A DNA stretch of 59,936 nt from a bacterium (GTDB lineage Bacteria; Zhuqueibacterota; Zhuqueibacteria; Zhuqueibacterales; Zhuqueibacteraceae): contig JAKLJX010000033.1 in the NCBI GenBank assembly GCA_023150945.1, positions 1 to 59,936 on the forward strand. The letters run 5' to 3'. Positions 25,870-34,479 of the stretch are shown one piece after another. The notes under the pieces are model-generated. The model was not told where the DNA came from, searched no databases, and saw only the letters and a program-made list of their open reading frames with translations. How positions within the stretch are numbered: the first letter of the stretch is position 1; every line of letters starts with the position of its first letter. Both the position numbers and the translations under genes were made by a program.

Positions 25870-27972
25870 TCATGAGGCAGTATCCTCTCTCACTTCCTGC
25901 CGCAGGCGCTCGACCTCCGGCAAGCGGATGACACGCCGCCGGGTTTCGATGGCATGATTCACCAACCGCACGCAGAATTTCTGAATGAGAAACGGCCGGC
26001 CCTCGGAAAGCTGCCAGATTCTTTCTGCTGCCTCCGGCGTGAACTTGAAAAACCCCCTGACCGGCTCATGAATGAGCTGCAGCGCCTCGGCGCGCGACAG
26101 CGCCGGCATTGCGATTTGCTCGAAAAAATTGTACCACGGACTTGATTCACTCTCCCACTGTTTGCGAATGTTGCTGCCGGTCAGCACCGCCACCAGGTTC
26201 TCGCTGAATGACTTCATGAAAATCGAACGCAGCCGCTGGTTGGTGCGCTCACTGTAGCGATTGAGTTCATCCACTTCATCGAGCAGGAAAACCAGCCGCA
26301 CGCGCTTGCCCGCCGCGCCGCGGTCATTCTCGCGGGCCTGCAAACACGCCAGGATGGTGCGCAAGTCTTCGGCGAACTCACGGTGGCCGTAGCCGGCGCG
26401 CGGCTGCGGTTTCGCCACGGCCGCCGCCACCTCCGGGCCGAGCTGGTCGCGCGCTTCTTCGATGAGATGCGTAAAGAACGACTCTTCGGCCACGCCCTGC
26501 AAATCCACCAGCACCGGCGCAAAATGATAAACCGGATCCTCCCGCTCCTTGAGCAGGCGCAGCAATTGATGCTGCAACGAAGTCTTGCCGATCCGCCGCG
26601 CTCCCGAGATCATCAGACTGTTGTTGGGCAGGGTACGCAGAATGCGCTCGAGCAATTGTCGCCGGCCGAAGAACATCTCGGCGTCACGAATCGGCGCGCC
26701 GGCGATGTAGGGATTGTAGCGATTCACGAACGAAATGCGGTTGCGGATCAGGCGATTGGCGAAAAGGGCGCCGAGCACGAACACCAGACCCGCGCCGGTG
26801 ATCAGCCAGAATTGCGCGGTTTGATACAACGGCGGCAGGCGGCGCAGGCGTAACCGTTCCGTGCTGGTGTGCTGTTGGCGATCGAGATCAGCAGCAGTCA
26901 CGGCGATTTCGTTTTCGCCCAGACGCAAGGGAATCGCGGCGGTGAAATGATATTTGCCTTCGGCATCCGGCTGCGGCCGGGCAGCCTCGGCTAGCGCGGC
27001 GCCATTCACCACAAAAGTGATCGCGGCAATGCCGGAATCATCTTGCGCATATCCGCGAATGCGCAGCGTCGGCGTGCGCACGCTGGCGGTGGCGGCCTCC
27101 GGCTCGCGCAGCACGAGCACCGGCGCGCCGGCCCGCACGTATTCGGTTCGGGTGATGGTATCGCTGCGCGCGGCAGCGGCGGGGGCCGGCGCACTCAGGC
27201 GGGCAATCTCGAATTGCACACGCTCGCGCCAGGCGGCGAGGGTGGCATCATTCGGCGCGAGTGTGGCGAGGCGATCGAAGCGGGCGAGCGCCTCGAAATA
27301 GCGGCCTTGCAGGTAGGCGGTCTGCGCAGCTTGCTGTTCTTGTGCGAGGGAATCAAGCGCGGCAGCCGGTTCCGCGCGCGCCGGGGAACTGCGCGCTGCC
27401 GGCGGATGCTCGGCAAACCAGCGCAAAATTTGTTGCCGGCCGGGTTCGTCCAACGCGGGGTTTGCCGTCAGCAAGGAATCCAGGCGGCGAATCGTGAAGC
27501 CCTGACCGAGGCGATAGCTCGCCTCCAACAGCGCCGTCCAGGGCAACACAGCCGGCGCGCTCTCACTCTTCTGCATTTGCAACAGGGCAGTGGCGGCCTC
27601 ACGCAGCCGCAGCAGATTGTTGTAATCCGCGGGCAGCTCGCGAATGGTGGCGTATTCCAGTTCGCGATCGAAATGCGCGCGGGCGCCGGCATAATCCGCG
27701 AGGAAAAACAGCGCGCGGCCGAGTTGATAGTGCGGCAAATAATTGAAGGGGATCAACCCCACCTCGCTCACGGCATCGCGTCGCGGTGCGGGCTTGATCG
27801 CCAGCGCTGCTCGAAAATCCTGCGCCGCCTCCTGCCACTGGCTCTTCTCGACCTTCTGCAGGCCGTTCAAGTAGTGCGTGGACCATTGCGCCATGACTGC
27901 CGGTGCCGTCAACAGCATCATTCCCGCGAGCAGCATCAGCCACGGCCGCGGCCCATTCGATTGCTTCATCAT
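25870..27972 (-). CDS. Membrane-spanning protein with periplasmic TPRs and a cytoplasmic STAND/AAA-like ATPase
   Basis: The 700-residue protein starts with a signal sequence (cleavage likely after VMA, residue 28). Next come TPR-like helices (about 30-255), an Ig-like beta domain (300-378), one membrane span (386-406) and a cytoplasmic ATPase. The ATPase has FFGR at 434-437, Walker A GARRIGKTS (457-465) and Walker B VFLLDEVDEL (561-570), and a C-terminal helical lid with the PFLIQKFC motif. This topology suits a sensor that passes an envelope state to the cytoplasm. Its ATG overlaps the stop of the outer-membrane gene by four bases, showing coupling. It may instead be an assembly factor. No characterised homologue is known to me. 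Confidence 0.82.
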   Translation of the reverse strand: MMKQSNGPRPWLMLLAGMMLLTAPAVMAQWSTHYLNGLQKVEKSQWQEAAQDFRAALAIKPAPRRDAVSEVGLIPFNYLPHYQLGRALFFLADYAGARAHFDRELEYATIRELPADYNNLLRLREAATALLQMQKSESAPAVLPWTALLEASYRLGQGFTIRRLDSLLTANPALDEPGRQQILRWFAEHPPAARSSPARAEPAAALDSLAQEQQAAQTAYLQGRYFEALARFDRLATLAPNDATLAAWRERVQFEIARLSAPAPAAAARSDTITRTEYVRAGAPVLVLREPEAATASVRTPTLRIRGYAQDDSGIAAITFVVNGAALAEAARPQPDAEGKYHFTAAIPLRLGENEIAVTAADLDRQQHTSTERLRLRRLPPLYQTAQFWLITGAGLVFVLGALFANRLIRNRISFVNRYNPYIAGAPIRDAEMFFGRRQLLERILRTLPNNSLMISGARRIGKTSLQHQLLRLLKEREDPVYHFAPVLVDLQGVAEESFFTHLIEEARDQLGPEVAAAVAKPQPRAGYGHREFAEDLRTILACLQARENDRGAAGKRVRLVFLLDEVDELNRYSERTNQRLRSIFMKSFSENLVAVLTGSNIRKQWESESSPWYNFFEQIAMPALSRAEALQLIHEPVRGFFKFTPEAAERIWQLSEGRPFLIQKFCVRLVNHAIETRRRVIRLPEVERLRQEVREDTAS

Positions 27973-29465
27973 AAACGCAACACCGCCGAGCCGATCAGGC
28001 TGATTTGCCCTCGTTCCGGACTGACATCCAGGCTCGTTTCGAAGCGCACCTTGTTGTTGAGCACGACGCCGGCGCCGGAAGTGAAATGCAGGAAGCCGGA
28101 TTTATCCGGAAACTCGCGCTGCACCGCCGGCGCGCGTGAAACGGCCTGCCAGCCGAAGTTGGGTTCGGAGTAAATTCCCAGGCGCAACGGCCAGATGCGG
28201 CCCAGTTCGATCAAACGATACTCCACGCCGGCGCGCCAGGAAACGTGATGGTGCGCCGCCACGTCTCCCAAACCATCGGGATCGCGGCCGGCGACGTCGT
28301 CTTGCGGCAGATCATCATGCAGGCCCTGCAACAATCCGCGGCTGCGATAAAGCAGCACGTCCGCGGCCAGCAACAGACGGACATGCGCCCGCCAACTCAG
28401 CCCGAAACCGAGAAAGTCCGGCAGATTGAGCGTGAAGGGCACGCGTTTTTCTTCGGCAGTGAAATGGAGGGAGTCATCACGGCCGTCGCCGGGCGTGCGG
28501 TCGGGTAAAGTGTAAGCCGGCTGCGTGATGCGATTGACGATTTCATAGGCGGGCAGATGTTCATACACCGCGCCCAGCGTCCAGCGGGGACTGAATTCGA
28601 ACAGCATGCCCAGGCTGTAGCCCGGCTTGAACTGGCTGCGCTGGGCATGATCGATGCGATAGAGGCCCTCGATGCGCACCGGCACGCTTTGCTCGGGCAT
28701 GCCGGTGAAGTCGGTTTGCTGCCACAGCGCAGGCTCGAAGTACTGGCGTTCGTCGAGCTGCAGCCGCAACTGCGTGGCGCGCAGCGAGAGGCCGAGATGC
28801 ACGCCGCCGGGCAGCGTGCGTGCCACCACCACGGCATTGTGAATCACTTCGCAATAGTGCTCGCTCGCCAGTCCCGGAAAGTTGCCGCCCGCGCCCAATT
28901 GCTCGGCCAGTGTCAACGGCCGGTTTGGCGCGAGGGTGAGAAATTGCCGGCGGCTGAAACTGAATTCCGAACGAAACGCCACCTGGCGGAAGGCCGCGAA
29001 AGTAAAACCCCACTGCGGGTAAGTGATGTTGACGAGCGTCTGGTCGAAGATCCGCTGGTATTGCCGCGCGCGGCCGTTGGATTCTTCCTGCCGGCTGACG
29101 GCAAAATCCGTGGTGTGCCAGCCGGCGCTATGACTCAAGCTGATTTCCGGCGTCGACAAAAAACTGATGCCGGCGGGATTGATGGCCGCGGCCGTGGCAT
29201 CATCCGCGATGGCGATGAACGCGCCGCCCAGACTCGCGGGCCGGCTCGCGGGTTGAATCGGAACCAGGCGAAATTGCGTGAAGGCGAAATCAGCCAAACG
29301 CGGGCGGCTGGTTTGACTGCGCGCGGCGCCGGAGAGCATGACCAGCGACAGCAGCACCAGAATGCCGGCGAGGTGGCTGCGCCAGAACAGCGCGCAATCA
29401 GATCGCCGCGACGTGCGCACGCAGACCCGTTCCATATTTTTCAGAAAATCCGCAGCTCTCATCAT
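27969..29465 (-). CDS. Outer membrane beta-barrel protein (FadL/OmpP1-like)
   Basis: The 498-residue product has an N-terminal signal (LAGILVLLSLVMLSG, cleavage near ARSQ) and an alternating beta-strand pattern to the end. The plug-like segment PASRPASLGGAFIAIADDAT followed by AAAINPAG is typical of FadL/OmpP1 and related long-chain-solute barrels. The frame is open from 29615, but the promoter at 29494-29521 places the transcript start near 29487, so ATG 29465 (or the adjacent ATG 29462) is favoured. Cotranscription with the TPR-ATPase and the ATPase-kinase suggests a trans-envelope complex or a cargo pathway. The ligand is unknown. Confidence 0.82.
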   Translation of the reverse strand: MMRAADFLKNMERVCVRTSRRSDCALFWRSHLAGILVLLSLVMLSGAARSQTSRPRLADFAFTQFRLVPIQPASRPASLGGAFIAIADDATAAAINPAGISFLSTPEISLSHSAGWHTTDFAVSRQEESNGRARQYQRIFDQTLVNITYPQWGFTFAAFRQVAFRSEFSFSRRQFLTLAPNRPLTLAEQLGAGGNFPGLASEHYCEVIHNAVVVARTLPGGVHLGLSLRATQLRLQLDERQYFEPALWQQTDFTGMPEQSVPVRIEGLYRIDHAQRSQFKPGYSLGMLFEFSPRWTLGAVYEHLPAYEIVNRITQPAYTLPDRTPGDGRDDSLHFTAEEKRVPFTLNLPDFLGFGLSWRAHVRLLLAADVLLYRSRGLLQGLHDDLPQDDVAGRDPDGLGDVAAHHHVSWRAGVEYRLIELGRIWPLRLGIYSEPNFGWQAVSRAPAVQREFPDKSGFLHFTSGAGVVLNNKVRFETSLDVSPERGQISLIGSAVLRL

Positions 29466-29493
29466 CGTCTCGATAATGAAATTCACTGCCGGC

Positions 29494-29521
29494 AAGATAG
29501 CGCTTTGCCTTGGAATTTCAA
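29494..29521 (-). promoter_or_regulatory. Promoter of the barrel/TPR-ATPase/kinase operon
   Basis: On the minus strand TTGAAA (29521-29516) and TATCTT (29499-29494) are 16 bases apart. The start would be near 29487, about 22 bases before ATG 29465. Its -35 box is only 30 bases from the -35 box of the divergent promoter at 29551-29579. Confidence 0.55.
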
Positions 29522-29550
29522 GGGGATTTTTGGCCGCCGGCGCTGCCCGC

Positions 29551-29579
29551 TTGACATTGCAGCGATAAAAGCGTAATGT
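29551..29579 (+). promoter_or_regulatory. Promoter of the sigma-54 activator gene
   Basis: A perfect TTGACA at 29551-29556 is followed after 17 bases by TAATGT (29574-29579). The transcript would start near 29586 and carry a leader of about 160 nt that contains a copy of repeat family 1. Confidence 0.6.
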
Positions 29580-29612
29580 GAGCGGCGCCGGAGCGCGCGT
29601 CTGGCCTTTTGG

Positions 29613-29667
29613 CAAGAATGTTCCCGCAACGGCTTGGCCGTTGCATCAAAAACCGCAGATTTTCCAC
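29613..29667 (-). repeat. Dispersed intergenic repeat, family 1, copy A
   Basis: Read on the minus strand, this 54-base unit matches the plus-strand copy at 40560-40613 at 45 of 54 positions. The best-preserved part is AACGGCCAAGCC. It lies in the 5' leader of the sigma-54 activator gene. Function unknown. Confidence 0.65.
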
Positions 29668-29748
29668 GGAACTCGAAGTTTTGAAATCCCCGGCTCAGCC
29701 GAGGTTGGAGCATTTTCCGACGGACTCGAACCAACCTGTGTGTACGAC

Positions 29749-31299
29749 ATGACTGACCCACAGAGTGATGATCTGAAACAAGAACTGCTCGCCCTGCAGA
29801 CCCTGCACCGGTTGGCGCAGGCCCTGGTGATCGCGCCAGAAGCCGATGCAATTCTCGAACAGACGGTTGCCACTGCCACCGAGCTGACGACCGCAGCCGG
29901 CGCAGCGCTGTTGCTGGTGCAACCGGGCCGGTTTGAAGCGGAAGTCACTTCTGCCGGCTGGTTTCGCACGCTCGCGCGCCACGCCGCCGCGCCCGACACC
30001 GGCGCAGCAGAACTGCAACAACTCCACCGTCAGTTGGCCGGCTGGATTTTCAAACATCGCACCGCGCTGCTTTCGCCGTGGCTGCCGGAAGATGAACGCT
30101 TTCCGGGTTTGGCGATTTTGGGTCCGCCCGCGCTGGCCGCAGCGGGCGTGCCGATTCAGGCAGGCGAGGCCGTCATCGGCGCGCTGGTGGTAGTGAAGGG
30201 AGAGAGGCTGCGCAGCGGCGAAAATCCGATGGCGCGGCTGGAGCCGATCGCCGCACTGGTCGCGCCGGCCCTACAACGCCTGCGCCGGCTGCAGGAATTG
30301 GCGGAGGAGAACGACTATTTTCGCCAGACGCTGATCGCGCAGCAGGGCTTCCCGGGCATGCTGGCGAAAAGCGAGGCCATGCAAAAAGTCCTGGCGCTGC
30401 TGCAACGGGTGGCGCCCAGCGACGCGCGCGTGTTGATCGAAGGCGAGAGCGGCACGGGCAAGGAACTCGTCGCGCGGCTGCTGCATGAGTATGGCCCGCG
30501 GCGCGGTCGCAAGTTTCTCGCCGTGGATTGCGGCGCGATTCCCGACAATCTATTGGAAAGCGAGCTGTTCGGCTATGTCAAGGGCGCGTTCACCGGCGCC
30601 ACGCAGAATCGCAAAGGCCTGCTGCAAGAGGCGGAAGGTGGCACGCTCTTTCTCGACGAAATCAACAATCTGCCCCTGCCGCTGCAGGCCAAGCTCATGC
30701 GGGTGTTGCAGGAGGGCGAGGTGCGGCCGTTGGGCAGCAACGTCACGCAAAAGGTCGATGTGCGCGTGGTCGCGGCCAGCAGCCGCAGCCTGGCTGAGCT
30801 GGTCAAGAGCGGCGCGTTTCGCGAGGATTTGTATTTTCGTTTGAAAGTGGTGCTGTTGCGCCTGCCCGCGTTGCGGGAGCGCAACGGCGATGTGCCGCTG
30901 CTCGCCGCGCATTTTCTCAAAAAGTACGCGCAACAATATCAAAAGCCGCTCACCGGTTTCGATCCGGCGGCGATGCAGATGCTGCAACGCTATCACTGGC
31001 CGGGCAATGTGCGCGAGCTCGAGCATGCGATCGAGCAGGCCGTGGTCCTGGCGCCGCCGCAGGCGCAGTGTCTGACCGTGAATGACTTGCCGGAAGAGGT
31101 GCGGCCGGGCGCACCCGCGGCAGCGCCGCTCGAGGAAATGGCCAGCCTGTCCGCGGCCGTGGAGGCACTGGAACGCCGCATGATTCAAAAAGCGCTCAAC
31201 GCAACCAACGGCAACAAATCACAAGCAGCAGCGCGCTTGGGACTGAGCCGCCGCGGTTTGTTGAACAAGCTGGAACGGTATCAAATCGCGACGGAGTGA
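29749..31299 (+). CDS. Sigma-54-dependent transcriptional activator (GAF-AAA+-Fis)
   Basis: The 516-residue protein has an N-terminal GAF-like sensor (about 10-175), a short coiled linker, an AAA+ domain (about 203-435) and a Fis-type helix-turn-helix (490-511). Walker A GESGTGKE (232-239), the sigma-54-contacting GAFTGA loop (279-284) and Walker B GGTLFLDEI (297-305) are all intact, so it should open sigma-54 promoters. There is no receiver domain, so control is by ligand binding or by protein contact or phosphorylation at the GAF domain. ATG 29749 is chosen because upstream residues come from a repeat. It is divergent from the barrel/ATPase/kinase operon. Confidence 0.92.
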   Translation: MTDPQSDDLKQELLALQTLHRLAQALVIAPEADAILEQTVATATELTTAAGAALLLVQPGRFEAEVTSAGWFRTLARHAAAPDTGAAELQQLHRQLAGWIFKHRTALLSPWLPEDERFPGLAILGPPALAAAGVPIQAGEAVIGALVVVKGERLRSGENPMARLEPIAALVAPALQRLRRLQELAEENDYFRQTLIAQQGFPGMLAKSEAMQKVLALLQRVAPSDARVLIEGESGTGKELVARLLHEYGPRRGRKFLAVDCGAIPDNLLESELFGYVKGAFTGATQNRKGLLQEAEGGTLFLDEINNLPLPLQAKLMRVLQEGEVRPLGSNVTQKVDVRVVAASSRSLAELVKSGAFREDLYFRLKVVLLRLPALRERNGDVPLLAAHFLKKYAQQYQKPLTGFDPAAMQMLQRYHWPGNVRELEHAIEQAVVLAPPQAQCLTVNDLPEEVRPGAPAAAPLEEMASLSAAVEALERRMIQKALNATNGNKSQAAARLGLSRRGLLNKLERYQIATE

Positions 31300-31330
31300 G
31301 CAGCCGGTTTCGGGTTCGCCCCAAAACACC

Positions 31331-31409
31331 ACCGCCCGGGCGCTTCATCATGAACGCACGCACGCCTTGTTCGACTGGTGCACACTTCAGGAGCAAGCGC
31401 CCGGGCGGT
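31331..31409. terminator. Long-armed inverted repeat between convergent genes
   Basis: ACCGCCCGGGCGCTT (31331-31345) and AAGCGCCCGGGCGGT (31395-31409) are perfect 15-base inverted repeats enclosing 49 bases. The element lies between the converging activator (+) and exonuclease (-) genes, so it may end both transcripts. The long enclosed segment is unusual for a simple terminator. Confidence 0.55.
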
Positions 31410-31431
31410 TTCTTCCTGCTCTGAACAGACA

Positions 31432-32313
31432 CTATTTCTTCCAGCGGGGGATGCGTTCGCGAATCCTGCCGAAGCCCAGCCGGTCGAACAATGCCTCCAC
31501 TTTGCCGCGATCGGCGCCGGTGTATTTCAGCATGCGCCAGTTGGCTTCGACCGGAGCCTCGGTGGCGATGGTGGCGAGCTGCCGCGAGAGCATCGCGCTG
31601 GCGCGGCCTTGCTCCAGCTTGGCGCGAAGCGCGGCCGCGCCGCGCAGGTTCATGCGCTCGACCGCGGCGAGCCGCGCGTACAAGTCGTCCAGGTCATGGA
31701 ATTTCGCCAGCAAGGCGGCGGCGGTTTTCGCGCCGATACCGTTCACGCCCGGAATATTGTCGACGGCGTCTCCCATCAATGCCAGCAAGTCCACCACCTG
31801 CTGGGGTCGCACACCGAAATGCTGTTTCACGCCTTTTTCATTCAAACGCCGATCTTTCGCAAAATCCCACAGCGTCACCCGCGGGCCGACGAGTTGCGCC
31901 AGATCCTTGTCGCCGGAGACGATCACGAACTCGCCGGTTTTGCGGCCCAGTTTGTGGAGAAGAGTACCGATCAAGTCATCGGCCTCGAAGCGATCGTCGA
32001 TAAACGTGCACATGCCCAGCGCGGCGGTGACTTCGCGGCAGGCCTCGAATTGTGCTTCCAACTCCGGCGGCGGCAGCTCACGCTGGGCTTTGTAAGCCGG
32101 GTAAATGTCATTGCGAAACGAAGTGGTGAGGCTGCCGTCAAACGCCACGGCGAGATGCGATGGCTGCTCGCGCTTGAGCAAATCGAGCAGGAAAGCGGTG
32201 TAACCGTAAACGGCATTGCTGGCCGCGCCCGCGGGCGTGCGCATCGAGGCGGGAATCGAAAAATAAGCGCGAAAGACGTAGGGGCTGGCGTCAATGAGGT
32301 AGAGCGTGGGCAT
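31432..32313 (-). CDS. 5'-3' exonuclease, DNA polymerase I N-terminal type
   Basis: The 293-residue protein is a stand-alone FEN-like nuclease of the family forming the N-terminal domain of DNA polymerase I. Metal-binding acidic clusters are visible: LIDASPYVFRAYF at the start, the EADDLIGTL helix, SGDKDLAQLV and LMGDAVDNIPGV. The helix-hairpin-helix GVNGIGAKTAAALL follows. ATG 32313 with GGAG upstream begins the conserved sequence; the longer frame is rejected. It would remove RNA primers or flaps. No polymerase domain is fused and none is nearby. Confidence 0.92.
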   Translation of the reverse strand: MPTLYLIDASPYVFRAYFSIPASMRTPAGAASNAVYGYTAFLLDLLKREQPSHLAVAFDGSLTTSFRNDIYPAYKAQRELPPPELEAQFEACREVTAALGMCTFIDDRFEADDLIGTLLHKLGRKTGEFVIVSGDKDLAQLVGPRVTLWDFAKDRRLNEKGVKQHFGVRPQQVVDLLALMGDAVDNIPGVNGIGAKTAAALLAKFHDLDDLYARLAAVERMNLRGAAALRAKLEQGRASAMLSRQLATIATEAPVEANWRMLKYTGADRGKVEALFDRLGFGRIRERIPRWKK

Positions 32314-32594
32314 TGCGATCGGCTCCGGGAATTGTTCACGATTAGATGGGTGCCTGGCAATATAAGCGCCCGGCGTTGTGAAGCCAGAACAAAATTGCAG
32401 GAGACTTTGGGGGCTTTGGGGGCGGAATCCTTTGGGGGGCAGGATGGTTGAAAGGCCTTTTTCCCAACAGTGACGCGGCTCTGCCGGCAATAAGGTCGCC
32501 GGCGGACGAAGCAGGATTTTCATCGTCAGGAATCCGCCGCGTTTTTTCTGTCCGCTGCCACGGCGCGATCGCGAAATCGCGGGGGAAAATTAGC

Positions 32595-32623
32595 TTGACA
32601 TTCGTGGGCGCGTTTTATATTGT
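32595..32623 (+). promoter_or_regulatory. Sigma-70-like promoter for the cupredoxin gene
   Basis: A perfect TTGACA (32595-32600) and TATTGT (32618-32623) are 17 bases apart; TATATT at 32616 is an overlapping -10 choice. It shares TATTGTTGCG with the promoter at 2939-2967. The leader to ATG 32764 would be about 130 nt, and this 32314-32763 gap holds no other gene. Confidence 0.6.
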
Positions 32624-32763
32624 TGCGTCGCGATAGGCGATGAATTTGTCCTTCATTTGCAAGTCCGGCCTCTGGTTCAGCCGTCATTGATCTCGCCTGC
32701 AAACCAACATCCACTCAGTTAATCCTCTCATCCATGAACCCCAGTACCAAGGGAGGTGTACCG

Positions 32764-33525
32764 ATGCGAGTTGTACGTCTGTGGATCTTGCTGGCAGCGA
32801 CAGTAATTCTCGGCTTGGCGTTTGCGGGAGCGGACAACGACAAACCTGCCGGCAGCCCTGCTGTGAAGATCGAAGCGGCGGCGCCGGCCAACGGTTCGGT
32901 CACCGGAACCGTGAAATACGCCGGCAAGGCGGCGTCCAAAACCAAGCTGCCCATCACCAAAGACACGGAAGTGTGCGGCAAGCAGGAACATTTCGATGAA
33001 TCGCTGGTGGTGTCAGCGAACGGCGGCATCAAGGACGTGGTCGTGTCGATCACGGGCGTCACCGGCGGCAAACCGATGACTGCGCTGGGCAGCGATTTTG
33101 TCATCGACCAAAAAGGCTGCATGTACAACCCGCACATTTCCGTGGTGCCAGTGAAAACGCCGATTCGGATTCTCAATCCCGACGGCATCCTGCACAACGT
33201 GCACAGCTACAGCACCAAGAACAAAGAGTTCAACATGTCGCAGCCCAAGTTCGTGAAGGAGAAAAAGATCAGTTATGACTTCGCGGAAGTGGTGACGCTG
33301 AAGTGTGATGTACACGGCTGGATGAGCGCGAAAGTCATGGTGGTGGATCACCCCTACCATGCCGTGACCGACGCCGACGGCAATTTCACCATTGCCGATG
33401 TGCCGCCGGGAACCTACACGGTGGAATACTGGCAGGAGAAGCTGGGCAAGCAAACCGCCAAGGTGACTGTCGCTGCCGGCGCGGCTGCCAAGGCCGATTT
33501 CAGCTACCCTGCCGCGGCCAAGTGA
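32764..33525 (+). CDS. Secreted cupredoxin-like protein with a carboxypeptidase-regulatory-like tail
   Basis: The 253-residue product has a signal peptide (residues 1-23). Its cupredoxin-like domain contains a plausible type 1 copper site: His144 (or His147) in LHNVHSYS, then Cys181, His184 and Met187 in CDVHGWM. Residues about 195-235 form a short Ig-like domain (DADGNFTIADVPPGTYTVEY) of the carboxypeptidase-regulatory type. It is probably a periplasmic electron carrier or copper protein, similar to those annotated as methylamine-utilisation or plastocyanin-like proteins. The start has a strong GGGAGGTG site at 32751-32758. An ABC exporter follows six bases after the stop. Confidence 0.85.
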   Translation: MRVVRLWILLAATVILGLAFAGADNDKPAGSPAVKIEAAAPANGSVTGTVKYAGKAASKTKLPITKDTEVCGKQEHFDESLVVSANGGIKDVVVSITGVTGGKPMTALGSDFVIDQKGCMYNPHISVVPVKTPIRILNPDGILHNVHSYSTKNKEFNMSQPKFVKEKKISYDFAEVVTLKCDVHGWMSAKVMVVDHPYHAVTDADGNFTIADVPPGTYTVEYWQEKLGKQTAKVTVAAGAAAKADFSYPAAAK

Positions 33526-33531
33526 AATGGA

Positions 33532-34479
33532 ATGAATTCTCAGCCTCTGGTTCAAATCGAGAATCTAACCCACTCCTACGACGGGCGCGCGGCGCTGCGG
33601 GGAGTGGGTTTTTCTGTTTATGCCGGTGAAATTTTCGGCATCCTTGGGCCCAATGGCGGCGGCAAGACCACGCTGTTTCGCATTCTCGCCACGCTGTTTC
33701 AAGCCGGCGGCGGCCGCGCCCTGGTGGCCGGGTTTGACGTCGCGCAGCAGCCGCAACAAGTCCGCAGCCGTCTCGGGGTCGTTTTCCAGTCGCCGAGCGT
33801 CGACGGCAAGCTCACCGTGGCGGAGAATCTCCAACATCAGGGCAGGCTCTACGGCTTGCATGGTGCACTGCTGGAGCAGCGCCTGACCGGATTGTTGCAG
33901 CGCTTTGGCCTGCAGGAACGCCGCCATGAGCTGGTGGAGAATCTTTCCGGCGGGTTACGCCGCCGGGTCGAGTTGGCGAAAGGTTTGTTGCATCAACCCG
34001 CGATTCTCCTGCTCGATGAGCCGAGCACGGGACTCGATCCCGGAGCGCGCAAGGATCTTTGGGACCTGTTGCGCAGCCTGCAAAGCGGCGAAGGCGTCAC
34101 CGCCCTGCTCACCACGCACCTGCTGGAAGAGGCGGAGAAATGTGATCGCCTCGCGATTCTCGATGCCGGCCGACTGATCGCGCTGGGCACGCCGGAGGAA
34201 TTGAAAGCGCGCATCGGCGGCGACGTCATCATGCTCAACTCTGCGCAGCCGGAACTGCTGCGCCAGCGCATCCGTGAGCTGTTTCAAATCGAAGCGACGC
34301 TGGTGGACGGCCGCCTGCGCCTGGAGCGCGCCCACGGCCATGCGTTCGTGCCCAAACTCATCGAGGCATTTCCCGGCATGATCACCTCCCTCACCATCGG
34401 CAAACCGACCTTGGAAGACGTGTTTATCAAAGAAACCGGCCACCAATTCTGGGATGGCGCAACAGCACAGCGAGGTTGA
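33532..34479 (+). CDS. ABC transporter ATP-binding protein
   Basis: The 315-residue ATPase has Walker A GPNGGGKTT, the signature LSGGLRRRVEL, Walker B ILLLDEPSTGLD and the switch His in TTHLLEE. It belongs to the DrrA/CcmA-like group of ABC-2 exporters. It begins six bases after the cupredoxin stop and its 3' end overlaps the permease gene by 26 bases, so all are coupled. Export of a drug-like compound or a role in assembly of copper or respiratory proteins are both possible. Confidence 0.92.
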   Translation: MNSQPLVQIENLTHSYDGRAALRGVGFSVYAGEIFGILGPNGGGKTTLFRILATLFQAGGGRALVAGFDVAQQPQQVRSRLGVVFQSPSVDGKLTVAENLQHQGRLYGLHGALLEQRLTGLLQRFGLQERRHELVENLSGGLRRRVELAKGLLHQPAILLLDEPSTGLDPGARKDLWDLLRSLQSGEGVTALLTTHLLEEAEKCDRLAILDAGRLIALGTPEELKARIGGDVIMLNSAQPELLRQRIRELFQIEATLVDGRLRLERAHGHAFVPKLIEAFPGMITSLTIGKPTLEDVFIKETGHQFWDGATAQRG

